Of a DNA stretch of 64,000 nucleotides, positions 46,415 to 55,326 are shown piece after piece. The stretch is from the NCBI RefSeq assembly GCF_004118285.1, contig NZ_SDHY01000003.1:372001-436000 (forward strand). The letters are read 5' to 3'. The stretch is from Aquirufa rosea (lineage in GTDB: Bacteria > Bacteroidota > Bacteroidia > Cytophagales > Spirosomataceae). Each line of letters starts with the position of its first letter. Position 1 is the stretch's first letter. The translations under genes were made by a program, and so were the position numbers. The notes beneath the pieces were generated by a model that saw nothing but the letters and a program-made list of their open reading frames with translations, had not been told where the DNA came from and searched no databases.

Positions 46415-47239
46415 ATGGCTACTTTGGAAATTGCTCATTTATACATTTATCCCATCAAATCCTTGGGCGCATTGGCCCTACAAGAGGCCCAAGTGGAAAA
46501 GCAGGGTTTGGCTGGTGACCGCCGGTATATGCTGGTGGATTCAAATGGTAAATTCATCACTCAGCGGACTAAGCCTGAATTAACACGTTTTCAGTTGAAG
46601 GCAAAGGAAGCTGGATTTGTGGTTTTAGACACAATTACTGGACATGAAAAGAGCTTGATGAATAACGTAGCATTGGGGGAACTCATTTCTGTTCAAATTT
46701 GGGATGATCATCTAATGGCCAGAAAAGTGGAAGATGGCTGGTCGGCATGGTTTAGTGAACTATTACAAGAAATTGTATTTTTAGTTCGTTTGACAGAAGA
46801 ATCGCCTCGTATAATTCCTGAAAAATTTCAAACTACACTCGTGAAAGAAAGCTCCTTTGCAGATGCATTGCCTGTATTATTTTGTTCTGAGGCGTCTTAT
46901 GAGGCCTTGGAAAATCATATGGGTAAGGAAGTTGATCGTTTGCGTTTTCGGCCCAATATCATCGTTAAGGGCTCTAAGGCTTTTGAGGAGGATACTTGGA
47001 AGCAAATTAGTCTAGGTTCCGTGTTACTTTCAGGGGCGAAACCCTGTGCGAGGTGTCAATTGATTACTGTTAATCCACAAACGGGGCAAATATCCAAAGA
47101 GGTAATGGCTAAATTAGCTGAGCTTAGAACTTTTGGGAATAAGGTGTACTTTGGGCAGCAATTTGTACCAGAGCATTTAGGTAAATTAAGACTCGGAGAT
47201 CAAATTACGGTTCAAGTTCGTCAATATGCGAAGTATTAG
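46415..47239 (+). CDS. MOSC domain protein
   Basis: 274 residues. The N-terminal MOSC beta-barrel domain (IAHLYIYPIKSLGALAL, GDRRYMLVDSNGKFITQR) is followed by the MOSC domain with the Cys-containing GAKPCARCQLITVNPQTG. Proteins of this kind bind molybdenum cofactor and reduce N-hydroxylated or similar compounds (YcbX/mARC type). It overlaps the next gene by 14 nt. Moco genes (moeA, moaC) lie 16 kb away in this window. Confidence 0.9.
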   Translation: MATLEIAHLYIYPIKSLGALALQEAQVEKQGLAGDRRYMLVDSNGKFITQRTKPELTRFQLKAKEAGFVVLDTITGHEKSLMNNVALGELISVQIWDDHLMARKVEDGWSAWFSELLQEIVFLVRLTEESPRIIPEKFQTTLVKESSFADALPVLFCSEASYEALENHMGKEVDRLRFRPNIIVKGSKAFEEDTWKQISLGSVLLSGAKPCARCQLITVNPQTGQISKEVMAKLAELRTFGNKVYFGQQFVPEHLGKLRLGDQITVQVRQYAKY

Positions 47240-48020
47240 ATTAGCTCATTGGTTAAGTTTGGACGTGGTTTGTGGAACCTTGGCTTATCAGGCATTATTG
47301 CACGACATATTTTTACAACAATATCCAACTTGGGCTGAATTGCTTTCCATGGCATGTGCAGTTTGGGGCATCTACCTCATTGATCGAATTATTGATAGAA
47401 AGAAGGGAATTGTGCTAGATCAGCGACATGCTTTTCAGGCTAAATATGCGCACGAAATTCAAATTGGGCTATTTGTTTTAGGAATCATCGGGAGTATCAG
47501 TGTTTGGAATTTGGATTTGAGATTAATTGGGTGGGGATTGGGTTTGTCTGGGATCATGTTGGTATACTGGGTATTATGGTATGAATCCAGGTTACCGGCT
47601 CTATCGAATTCAAAGGAATTCATAACGTCTTTGATTTATGCTTTGGGAGTTGGAGCAAGTACGTGGTATCGTATTCCTTGGAGTTGGTCAATCGTGTCTA
47701 TCGGAACATTATTGTTTCTCCTGGTGCTTCAAAACTTGGGAATTTATACTATGGCAGAATCAGAACATGCAGGAATTTTGGGAACAGCTGACACTTGGAA
47801 ACGTATCCTATTGGGAGCAGAAATGTTATTTGTCATTCTTTTTTTAAGGATAATTATTAACAGTCATGAAAAAATGGCATTTTTGCCATTTGCCACTACA
47901 TTTGCCCTACAAATATGGATTCACTATTTTGTAAAGGATAAATTAGCTTATCGTATTTGGGGAGAGCTAGCCTATTGTAGCCCACTTCTATATTTTGCCT
48001 ATGAGTTTTTTTCAAAATAA
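47226..48020 (+). CDS. Polytopic membrane protein, UbiA-like
   Basis: 264 residues with about 7-8 hydrophobic segments. YLIDRIIDRKK (about 51-61) resembles the first Asp-rich motif of UbiA-type prenyltransferases, and a Lys precedes the later SKEFITSLIYA. The second Asp motif is not obvious, so enzyme activity is uncertain. It overlaps the MOSC gene (14 nt) and the MFS gene (20 nt). Confidence 0.65.
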   Translation: MRSIRLAHWLSLDVVCGTLAYQALLHDIFLQQYPTWAELLSMACAVWGIYLIDRIIDRKKGIVLDQRHAFQAKYAHEIQIGLFVLGIIGSISVWNLDLRLIGWGLGLSGIMLVYWVLWYESRLPALSNSKEFITSLIYALGVGASTWYRIPWSWSIVSIGTLLFLLVLQNLGIYTMAESEHAGILGTADTWKRILLGAEMLFVILFLRIIINSHEKMAFLPFATTFALQIWIHYFVKDKLAYRIWGELAYCSPLLYFAYEFFSK

Positions 48021-49266
48021 AGATGCGTACCGCGCATTAAAATTTCCTGAATTTAGAGCCTTTATCATTGGTAATACCTTGTTTACTATGGCATTACTAA
48101 TGCAGGAGGTGATTGTTTCTTATGAGATTTATAAAATTACTCATAATCCGTTGGCGCTAGGCTTGATCGGTTTGGCAGAGGTGATTCCCTATATCTCTTT
48201 GGCGCTCTTTGGAGGGCACTATGCCGACAACCGAGACAAGAGAAAAATCATGCAGATTTCTTTGTCTGTGATCATATTGGGCTCAGTATTATTGCTCTAT
48301 TCCAGTTTGCAGTTAGACTCGCAAAGCCCTGACGTACATATTTATACCATCTATTTTGTGATTTTCTTGATAGGTTTGGCCAAAGGTTTTTTTAGTCCGG
48401 CGGCATCTTCCTTAAATCCATTTTTGGTTCCCAAGGAGGTCTTTGCTAATGCAGCTACTTGGAATAGTTCATTTTGGCAATTGGGCGCTATTTTGGGCCC
48501 GGGAATGGCCGGTTTTTTATATGCCTATTTGGGCTTGGCGGGATCCTTAGAAACGGTAATTGTGTTTTTATTAGGAGTTATGACCTGTTTGTTTTTTATT
48601 AAGAAACGACCAGTCCCACCTAAAGCTGTTACCCATGAGTCCATTTGGCATAGTTTGAAAGAAGGAATTCTCTATGTCTTTAAAACGAAAATAATTCTTT
48701 ATGCCATTTCGCTCGACTTGTTTTCTGTGCTTTTTGGTGGGGTGATTGCCATCCTTCCCATTTTCGCGGAAGACATTTTAAAGGTAGGGGCAGAGGGATT
48801 GGGAATATTACGTGCGGCACCATCCATTGGAGCCTTGTTGTCCATGGCTTTTATGATTTATTTCCCACCACTCGAAAAAGCATGGAGGAATTTATTACTG
48901 GCCATTGCAGGCTTTGGGGTGGCTACACTCGTTTTTGGTATTTCAACCAATTTTTGGATTTCAGTAGTGGCTTTGTTTTTTACAGGAGCATTTGATTCTG
49001 TCAGTGTGGTCATCCGACAAACCGTTTTACGTTTTTACACACCAGATGAAATGCGAGGACGCGTTTCTGCTGTCAATGGTATTTTTGTGAGTTCGTCTAA
49101 TGAATTAGGAGCATTTGAGTCTGGATTGATGGCCAAACTTTTGGGTACGGTACCTTCTGTATTAGTGGGAGCTAGTGCTACCTTAATCATTGTCAGCTTA
49201 GTCGCTTTTAATTCTAAGGATTTGCTTCGCTTGAAAGTTGCCAAGAAAATCGAATCTGAAGATTAG
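48001..49266 (+). CDS. MFS transporter (EntS/MFS_3-like)
   Basis: 421 residues from ATG 48001; an in-frame TTG two codons earlier is less likely. About 12 membrane segments are present, with GGHYADNRDKRKIM after segment 2, the usual MFS loop. DEMRGRVSAVNGIFVSSSNELGAFESG near the end is typical of the MFS_3 exporter group. Substrate unknown. It overlaps the membrane protein gene before it, and its stop overlaps the convergent gene by 4 bp. Confidence 0.88.
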   Translation: MSFFQNKDAYRALKFPEFRAFIIGNTLFTMALLMQEVIVSYEIYKITHNPLALGLIGLAEVIPYISLALFGGHYADNRDKRKIMQISLSVIILGSVLLLYSSLQLDSQSPDVHIYTIYFVIFLIGLAKGFFSPAASSLNPFLVPKEVFANAATWNSSFWQLGAILGPGMAGFLYAYLGLAGSLETVIVFLLGVMTCLFFIKKRPVPPKAVTHESIWHSLKEGILYVFKTKIILYAISLDLFSVLFGGVIAILPIFAEDILKVGAEGLGILRAAPSIGALLSMAFMIYFPPLEKAWRNLLLAIAGFGVATLVFGISTNFWISVVALFFTGAFDSVSVVIRQTVLRFYTPDEMRGRVSAVNGIFVSSSNELGAFESGLMAKLLGTVPSVLVGASATLIIVSLVAFNSKDLLRLKVAKKIESED

Positions 49267-49820
49267 CTAATATGAGCTTCCTGAGCTAGTCTAGCCTTTT
49301 CAGCCGCTTCTTCTGCGTCTTTACGAGCTTTAATTCGATCAGGCCAGTGCTTTAATACTTCTGCTATATTTTTTTTGCTTTGTTGCGCCCATTGTATTTC
49401 CTCGATTTTACGAATAGGTTCCGCATTTTCGCCTAGAAGGACCGGCATGATCCTGAAAAAATAGTCTTTTAATTTAAGATCGCCCTTTTTACTTTTAGAT
49501 ACAATCAGACTGGCTTCGCAATTAAACAAGGAAACCAAACCATCTGAGGTATTTCCTTCCGAAAAATAAAAATGATCTAAATTATGAATATCCAGTACAT
49601 CCGTACTCAACAAGCTGCTTCCTTGATAATGAAGGGTTTTAAGTGAATCTTCACTAACTACCACGAAAGAAATACGTTGTTTTCCTGATTTTTCAGCAAA
49701 ATAATCCCCGATAGATTGGAAGAAATTACGCTTAGGTAATTGAATTACCCCTAATCCTAACCAATGGGAAGGAAGTTCTGAACGAAGAAAGTTTAGTGAC
49801 GCAGGTAATGTAGGATTCAT
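49263..49820 (-). CDS. Hypothetical protein (185 aa)
   Basis: A soluble protein without signal peptide or membrane span. It ends in an Ala/Glu/Lys-rich helix (KARKDAEEAAEKARLAQ). I recognise no family. It lies between a convergent MFS gene (4-bp overlap) and an ArsR gene 54 nt upstream on the same strand. Confidence 0.7.
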   Translation of the reverse strand: MNPTLPASLNFLRSELPSHWLGLGVIQLPKRNFFQSIGDYFAEKSGKQRISFVVVSEDSLKTLHYQGSSLLSTDVLDIHNLDHFYFSEGNTSDGLVSLFNCEASLIVSKSKKGDLKLKDYFFRIMPVLLGENAEPIRKIEEIQWAQQSKKNIAEVLKHWPDRIKARKDAEEAAEKARLAQEAHIS

Positions 49821-49874
49821 ATTCGGGCTTTTGTAGGCGAATTTAAAGAAAGATTGGCTTAAGTCAAACTTAGA

Positions 49875-50162
49875 TTATAGGCGAATTTTGGGTTTGGGTA
49901 ATTCAAAATATAAAGTGAAAAGCTGAAACCACGCATGGATGGATTCAAAACCTGATTTGTTTAAACTATATACCATGAATTGGCCATTTTTACTAAAATC
50001 TACTAGATGTGCTTGCTTTAATAAATCCAAGTGATGGGAAATACTGGGTTTGGTCATGTTGAATTGCTGAGCAATCATCCCAGCATTTTGCGGGCCATGC
50101 GTCAGAAACCGAAGTATTTCCCTTCTTGTGGGATCATTGATAGCTTTGAATACAATATCCAT
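49875..50162 (-). CDS. ArsR-family transcriptional regulator
   Basis: 95 residues, a single winged helix: FKAINDPTRREILRFL, then NAGMIAQQFNMTKPSISHHL as recognition helix and GQFMVYSLN as wing. No metal-binding Cys is seen, so it is closer to SdpR-type than to metal sensors. An AT-rich inverted repeat sits just upstream, as expected for autoregulation. Confidence 0.9.
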   Translation of the reverse strand: MDIVFKAINDPTRREILRFLTHGPQNAGMIAQQFNMTKPSISHHLDLLKQAHLVDFSKNGQFMVYSLNKSGFESIHAWFQLFTLYFELPKPKIRL

Positions 50163-50165
50163 ATT

Positions 50166-50201
50166 GCTTTAAATAATTAGTCAAATATTTAAATATAAAG
50201 C
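50166..50201. promoter_or_regulatory. Candidate operator upstream of the ArsR gene
   Basis: GCTTTA (50166-50171) and TAAAGC (50196-50201) flank a region with a perfect 12-nt palindrome ATATTTAAATAT (50185-50196). It lies directly upstream of the ArsR start codon. Confidence 0.4.
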
Positions 50202-50224
50202 TAGTAATCCTAATTTTATTCAAA

Positions 50225-51154
50225 TTATCCCTTATCTTCTTTACGGTAAGCTTCAATTAGTTTAATTTCGCCATCCTTGCCTGGGTAGAAATTACCATGT
50301 TCCATACCCAGCACGCCAGTATATCCTTTTTTTCTTAGGTGCTTGAAAATATTAGCATGATTTACTTCTCCTGTGGTAGGTTCCTTTCTGCCCGGATTAT
50401 CTCCAATTTGAATGTAGGCAATTTCTTCCCAGCATAAATCCATGTTGGCAATCATATTGCCTTCATTGCGCTGCATGTGGTACATATCAAATAAGATCTT
50501 ACAAGCCGGACTTCCTACTGCTCGACATATCATATAACTTTGGTCTGAATAGCGAAGAAATAAATCAGGGTTGTCGCTTAAGGGTTCCAGCACCATGGTT
50601 AAATTATGTGGTTCGAAAATCTCAGCACCTCGCTTTAAATTATCAATCACATGCCCGGTTTGAACACCTAAGGGTAATTTGCGGTTAAAGTTTCCAGGTA
50701 CTACTGTCATCCATTTGGCATTACAGCGCTTAGCTGTTTCAACGGCAGTTTTACATGCCTTTACAAACATCTCAGTGGCTTCTTTTTTACCGGTTGTCAT
50801 GTGTTGGGTATCAAAAAAACCATCGAATTTGACCACGAATACTCCCATGGTCATGCCTAATTTGCTTAATGTATCTCCAATTTTAGCCTGTAATTCAGGA
50901 CTTTTCCCCATCATGTCGTTGTCTTCCAACGCGCGGAAGCCCATATCATACATGAATTTCAGTTGGTCTATTTCATCATTTCCCGCATGATTTTTAAACA
51001 TGCCAAAATGTGGAGCATATTTCAAACTGAAAGGCGGCTCTGCAGCTAAACTTTTAAGTTGATTAGATGAATTGGCTAAAATAGCAGGAGACTGTGTAAT
51101 ACCAGCACCCAAAATACTTCCGCCCATCATTTGGGCAAAGGAACGACGATCCAT
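50225..51154 (-). CDS. Tat-exported TIM-barrel protein (hydroxypyruvate isomerase-like)
   Basis: 309 residues. The N-terminus carries a twin-arginine signal (MDRRSFAQMMGG plus hydrophobic stretch). The body is a xylose-isomerase-like TIM barrel related to Hyi (MVLEPLSDNPD, ILFDMYHMQRNEGNM, YIQIGDNPGRKEPTTGEVN, VLGMEHGNF). Metal-binding Glu, Asp and His positions are intact. The reaction is unproven. It follows the PVC-type dehydrogenase gene with a 2-nt gap, so they work together, probably on a sugar in the periplasm. Confidence 0.88.
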   Translation of the reverse strand: MDRRSFAQMMGGSILGAGITQSPAILANSSNQLKSLAAEPPFSLKYAPHFGMFKNHAGNDEIDQLKFMYDMGFRALEDNDMMGKSPELQAKIGDTLSKLGMTMGVFVVKFDGFFDTQHMTTGKKEATEMFVKACKTAVETAKRCNAKWMTVVPGNFNRKLPLGVQTGHVIDNLKRGAEIFEPHNLTMVLEPLSDNPDLFLRYSDQSYMICRAVGSPACKILFDMYHMQRNEGNMIANMDLCWEEIAYIQIGDNPGRKEPTTGEVNHANIFKHLRKKGYTGVLGMEHGNFYPGKDGEIKLIEAYRKEDKG

Positions 51155-51156
51155 AT

Positions 51157-54100
51157 TTATTTCTTTTTTAATGTAGTTAAATATTCAACAAGGTTAATTA
51201 ATTCAGGGGTGCTCATGGCATCCGCTAAACCCTCAGGCATCATGGAATGGGGTAATTGTTTTACGGATTTTAAGCTGGAGGTCTTGAAATTTTGTACCAT
51301 GCCTCCCGGTAATTTCAATATAATATCGGTTTCATTTTTTGAAGTTATAATACCTTGATATGTCTCACCAGACTTACTAGTAATTTCATACGTTTCATAT
51401 CCAAAATTGATTCCGGCATTCGGATGCAAAATAGAAACATACATGCCATCCTTTGAGAGTTTTGAGCCAATTTCACTTAATTTAGGACCAAAATCAATAC
51501 CTTCATTATATACCTGATGGCACATGGAGCATTGATCCACAAATACTTTAATTCCCGCTTGGGCATTACCTTTTTGGCCTAATAAGGTATTCAAATCTGG
51601 ATGTTTGGTTTTGGCTTGTTGGCTAACTGCACCCAAATATGAATTGGCCTCCATGCGTACGGCCTTTCTCCAGGTACGACTTACACTTTCTACAACGGAT
51701 GGAATAAACTCAGCACTAACCTGCTTATTTTTTAGGATATCCAGCACGAAATTTTCTCCATTACCCGAGTTTCCTAAACTTCTTGCAGCCTCTTTTCTGA
51801 TGCTCATAGATAAATTTTGTTGATTCATGGCCTCAAATAAAAGCGATAAGGTTTGCTTTTGGCCTATCCAACGAATGGACTCAATAATGGCTTTTTGTTG
51901 TTCCTCCGAACCTTTCTGAAAGGTTTGTTTTACCAATTCTGCTCCACCGGTCAGTTTGTACAATACGGTTCCCGCTTTTCTACTTTGCTTGCCACTTAAT
52001 ATCATCCCGAGCACCTTGTCTTTTTCCTCGGCCAATTCATATTTTTCTACTAATTCCAGGTAATCTGCCTCTGAAGTCTTATTCAATAAATCTCTCAACA
52101 CTTTTTTGGCATCACTATTCGAGGCAATGTAGTTAGGATCAATATGCCTCAATCCAATCAACTGCGCTTCAGTTTGTCCTTGGAAGTCGGAGGAAATAAT
52201 TTCCATCAACATATTGGATTTTTTATCACTAGGAATAAAATCCAAAGCTCGGAAGTAACGAAGCTTTTGGGATAAATCTACCTTGCTTTTTAATTCGGTG
52301 AAGATGTATGGCAATGCTATCTCTGTTCTCGCTCTCCAAACCACATCTTTGAAGGCCAGTGTATTTGGATTCACTTTCAAGCCTAAATAGGCCGATAGTC
52401 TAGAATTCCAATCTCCATCTGCCCCAATTCCCAAAGCCTCCAAATACCAACGATCTTGCCCGTCATGTTGCTGTGCCAATTGTGCCCAAATTTGATCTGC
52501 TTGTGGATCCTTGATATGTCTTAGGGCAATAGCGAGCTCACGGCGAACTTGAGGGTTTTTGTCTTGAACCCATTGGCTTGCCAATGATTTCCATTGACTA
52601 AAATTCCCTCTCTTAGCCTGTCTAATGGCCATCATTCGGATGTCTGGATTGGCATCTTGCGCGGCTAGTTTCAGGTATTTTTGGGCTTGATTTGTCTGCA
52701 TTAAGGCCCAAAATGCTCTCGCTTTCATGCGAGGATTTGGGTTATTTAGATATGCTTTTTCTAAGACAGGCTCAGCTAATTTTCCCCACGTCTGTAATTT
52801 TTTGAAGGCCAAATACCTCTGAGCTAAATTAGGATTTTCCAAGGCAGCAATAGCTTTTGAAGGATTGTCTAAGGGCATTGCTTTTACTAGATAGGTATGG
52901 TCTTTGGGTGCCACTCTGTAAATTCTTCCCCGAGTTTGATCTCCAGCTTGATGGCCGCCAACTCCAGGATCATACCAATCGGCAATGAAAATAGAACCAT
53001 CTGGAGCGGTGGTCACATCGGCTGGTCTGAACCATTGATCATTGACTCCTTCCACGACTGGCAAAATACTAGCTTCAAAACCAGCTCCTTGGGCTTTTAC
53101 TGGATAGCTTCTTACGACGTTTGGGCCGGCATCACAATGGATCATTTGGTTATGAAAGGCTGCTGGTAATAAATTGCCTTCATATAAAATCATTCCAGTA
53201 GGAGAGCCTGAGCCTGTTTGTAATAAATTAGGTACTACTCCCGGGTCATTCAGGTGCCAATGCCTTCTAGGAATTTCAGCTTCCATATTGGTTCTATTGG
53301 CAGACCAGCCTGCGTCGCTCATTTCATCTCTATAGCCATAATTTCCATGTTCCATCACAAAATTGATTCGTACACCTTTATTGCCATCATCATCATTGTC
53401 GGATTGCCATAGTCCACCGTAGGAATCAACCGCTACCTCATAGTTGTTTCTAAAATTATGACCTAAAACCTCTACTTGAGAACCATCTACATTACAGCGA
53501 AATACCATTCCCTGTTTGTATTTTTTAGGACCAATTGGGTCACCATCTTGGTCTAGGACAGGTTTGCCTTGGGCATTTAGTAATTGACCTCCTTCGTTTC
53601 CAAAGTTGAAATACAGTTTTCCATCGGGTCCAAAGGTGAATGTATGTGCTCCATGGTCATGTTGCTCACCACCGATACCTTGGAACATAATTTCTTTTCT
53701 GTCGGCCTTTCCATCGCGGTTATCATCAAACATTTTCCAGATATAGGGGCTTTGAGAAATGATAACCATAGAATCTAGTACAGCAATGCCCAGTGGTGCA
53801 TTTAATTCGGGAGATTGATAAAATATCTTTCTGGAATCTGCCTTACCATCACCGTTGGTATCTTCCAATATTAACACTCGGTCACCCTGTGAATTTATTG
53901 GGTTACCATTGATGTTGGGACGGTAATTGTAGGCTTCCACTACCCAAATACGCCCCTGTGCATCAATATCCATATTGGTTGGATTTTGGAGCATAGGTTC
54001 TGAGGCAAATAAGGTAATTTCTAATTCAGGATGTATTTTGAGGCCTTTCAGGGCATTTTCACTGAGTCTTTTTTGAGATTCATTCAAGGAATCTAAGAGT

Positions 54101-54213
54101 ACCTGGCCCCAACGGGCAGATTGATTTTTATTGAAAGATGAAAAGGCAATAAAAATGGCAAGCAGGGATGTAGCCGAATAAAAAACAGGCTTTTTAAGTA
54201 AGGTTAACTTCAT
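51157..54213 (-). CDS. PVC-type membrane-bound dehydrogenase with HEAT repeats and cytochrome c
   Basis: 1018 residues with an N-terminal signal or anchor (about 7-26). A beta-propeller dehydrogenase domain (about 60-420; NPTNMDIDAQGRIWVVEAYN, GDRVLILEDTNGDGKAD, FGPDGKLYFNFGNEGG) is followed by HEAT-like repeats (about 440-860) and a C-terminal cytochrome c with haem site CSMCH (Cys895, Cys898, His899). This layout is known from Planctomycetes/Verrucomicrobia and Bacteroidota proteins that oxidise sugars outside the cytoplasm. It is transcribed ahead of a Tat-exported TIM-barrel gene. Confidence 0.92.
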   Translation of the reverse strand: MKLTLLKKPVFYSATSLLAIFIAFSSFNKNQSARWGQVLLDSLNESQKRLSENALKGLKIHPELEITLFASEPMLQNPTNMDIDAQGRIWVVEAYNYRPNINGNPINSQGDRVLILEDTNGDGKADSRKIFYQSPELNAPLGIAVLDSMVIISQSPYIWKMFDDNRDGKADRKEIMFQGIGGEQHDHGAHTFTFGPDGKLYFNFGNEGGQLLNAQGKPVLDQDGDPIGPKKYKQGMVFRCNVDGSQVEVLGHNFRNNYEVAVDSYGGLWQSDNDDDGNKGVRINFVMEHGNYGYRDEMSDAGWSANRTNMEAEIPRRHWHLNDPGVVPNLLQTGSGSPTGMILYEGNLLPAAFHNQMIHCDAGPNVVRSYPVKAQGAGFEASILPVVEGVNDQWFRPADVTTAPDGSIFIADWYDPGVGGHQAGDQTRGRIYRVAPKDHTYLVKAMPLDNPSKAIAALENPNLAQRYLAFKKLQTWGKLAEPVLEKAYLNNPNPRMKARAFWALMQTNQAQKYLKLAAQDANPDIRMMAIRQAKRGNFSQWKSLASQWVQDKNPQVRRELAIALRHIKDPQADQIWAQLAQQHDGQDRWYLEALGIGADGDWNSRLSAYLGLKVNPNTLAFKDVVWRARTEIALPYIFTELKSKVDLSQKLRYFRALDFIPSDKKSNMLMEIISSDFQGQTEAQLIGLRHIDPNYIASNSDAKKVLRDLLNKTSEADYLELVEKYELAEEKDKVLGMILSGKQSRKAGTVLYKLTGGAELVKQTFQKGSEEQQKAIIESIRWIGQKQTLSLLFEAMNQQNLSMSIRKEAARSLGNSGNGENFVLDILKNKQVSAEFIPSVVESVSRTWRKAVRMEANSYLGAVSQQAKTKHPDLNTLLGQKGNAQAGIKVFVDQCSMCHQVYNEGIDFGPKLSEIGSKLSKDGMYVSILHPNAGINFGYETYEITSKSGETYQGIITSKNETDIILKLPGGMVQNFKTSSLKSVKQLPHSMMPEGLADAMSTPELINLVEYLTTLKKK

Positions 54214-54243
54214 ATAGGTATGTTTTTCCGTAGAATACCTATA
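54213..54243. repeat. Inverted repeat at the start of the PVC-type dehydrogenase gene
   Basis: TATAGGTA (54213-54220) and TACCTATA (54236-54243) are an 8-bp inverted repeat with a 15-nt spacer. It touches the start codon (54211-54213), so it could be an operator or a hairpin that hides the start. Confidence 0.5.
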
Positions 54244-54288
54244 AATTTCAATTAAAACCTTGTAAAATCCTAATGGGCTTATCCTGAT

Positions 54289-55326
54289 TTAACCGCGAAT
54301 ACCGAAAAAACGATTCATTTTTTTTCTAAATGCCAAATATGCTAAAAATGAATCAGCAGTAAATACATAGGTTTTGATGAGGTTTTTCCAATCCTCCTGT
54401 GATAGTTTTTTAGGAGAGTGAGCGGATGCTTTAATTAAAAAATATAGCCTTTTGAAAAAGGAATGCTCGTTTTCGGTAATTCGAGTCAGGAGTAAGTGGT
54501 ATTCAAAAAGGATTGGTTGAATTAAGTGCTGGTATTTGCCCTGGGTATATTCATTGATTTTGGAATACATGAATATTCGGTTATGTATAAACGTAGCTGA
54601 TTTGATGCTATCCGTATAACTCATACCGCCCTCATTTTTTCGATATACTGACATCACATCTGGCAAGTATCCAATGGGACCTTCCTCAGCTAAAATGACA
54701 TACAAAGGAATGTCGCCACTTTTGGAATGGAAGAACCATTCGGGTAATGTTTTTACCAGTTTTTTCCGCATCATAACACTGGCGGTAGCCATGAACCAGG
54801 CTTCACGCTCTTGTAATAGATCCGAGGATTGAATCCATGGGGCTTGATCGACGGGATTTATTACAGAAGGTTCTCTTCCTGTTCCGTCTTCATAAATGAT
54901 TTGGGCATTGTGAAAACAGGCTGAGGCTTCAGGATGGCAATCTAAAAAATCAACTTGCTTTTGAAGTTTATCGGGAGAAGTCCAGTAATCATCACCCTCA
55001 ATATGCACAATGTATTCTCCTTGACAATCAAAGAAACAATGTAAAAAATTAACCTTGGCCCCTACATTTACGGGTCTAATATAAGCCTTTATTTTATCGG
55101 GGTATTTGTCGGCATATGCCTTCACGATGGAAGCAGTTCGGTCTGGAGAATGATCTTCACCTATGATGATTTCGAAATCAAAATTCGTTTTTTGGGCTAA
55201 AATACTATCCAGGCAGGTTTGGATGTAGTCTTCATGTTTGAAAGTGATCAGACAAACCGAAACCTTGGCTTGTTTTACCACTTGGGGCATTCCATAAACC
55301 TGTTGATTTAAATGACTGAAATTCAT
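54289..55326 (-). CDS. Glycosyltransferase family 2 protein
   Basis: 345 residues. The GT-A fold is clear: VSVCLITFKHEDYIQTCLDS (22-41), IIIGEDHSPDRTA and the metal-binding EGDDYW (110-115). No membrane span, so it is a soluble cytoplasmic transferase, probably for surface sugar chains. Its ATG overlaps the stop codon of the preceding gene (TAATG), which implies translational coupling. Confidence 0.92.
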   Translation of the reverse strand: MNFSHLNQQVYGMPQVVKQAKVSVCLITFKHEDYIQTCLDSILAQKTNFDFEIIIGEDHSPDRTASIVKAYADKYPDKIKAYIRPVNVGAKVNFLHCFFDCQGEYIVHIEGDDYWTSPDKLQKQVDFLDCHPEASACFHNAQIIYEDGTGREPSVINPVDQAPWIQSSDLLQEREAWFMATASVMMRKKLVKTLPEWFFHSKSGDIPLYVILAEEGPIGYLPDVMSVYRKNEGGMSYTDSIKSATFIHNRIFMYSKINEYTQGKYQHLIQPILFEYHLLLTRITENEHSFFKRLYFLIKASAHSPKKLSQEDWKNLIKTYVFTADSFLAYLAFRKKMNRFFGIRG

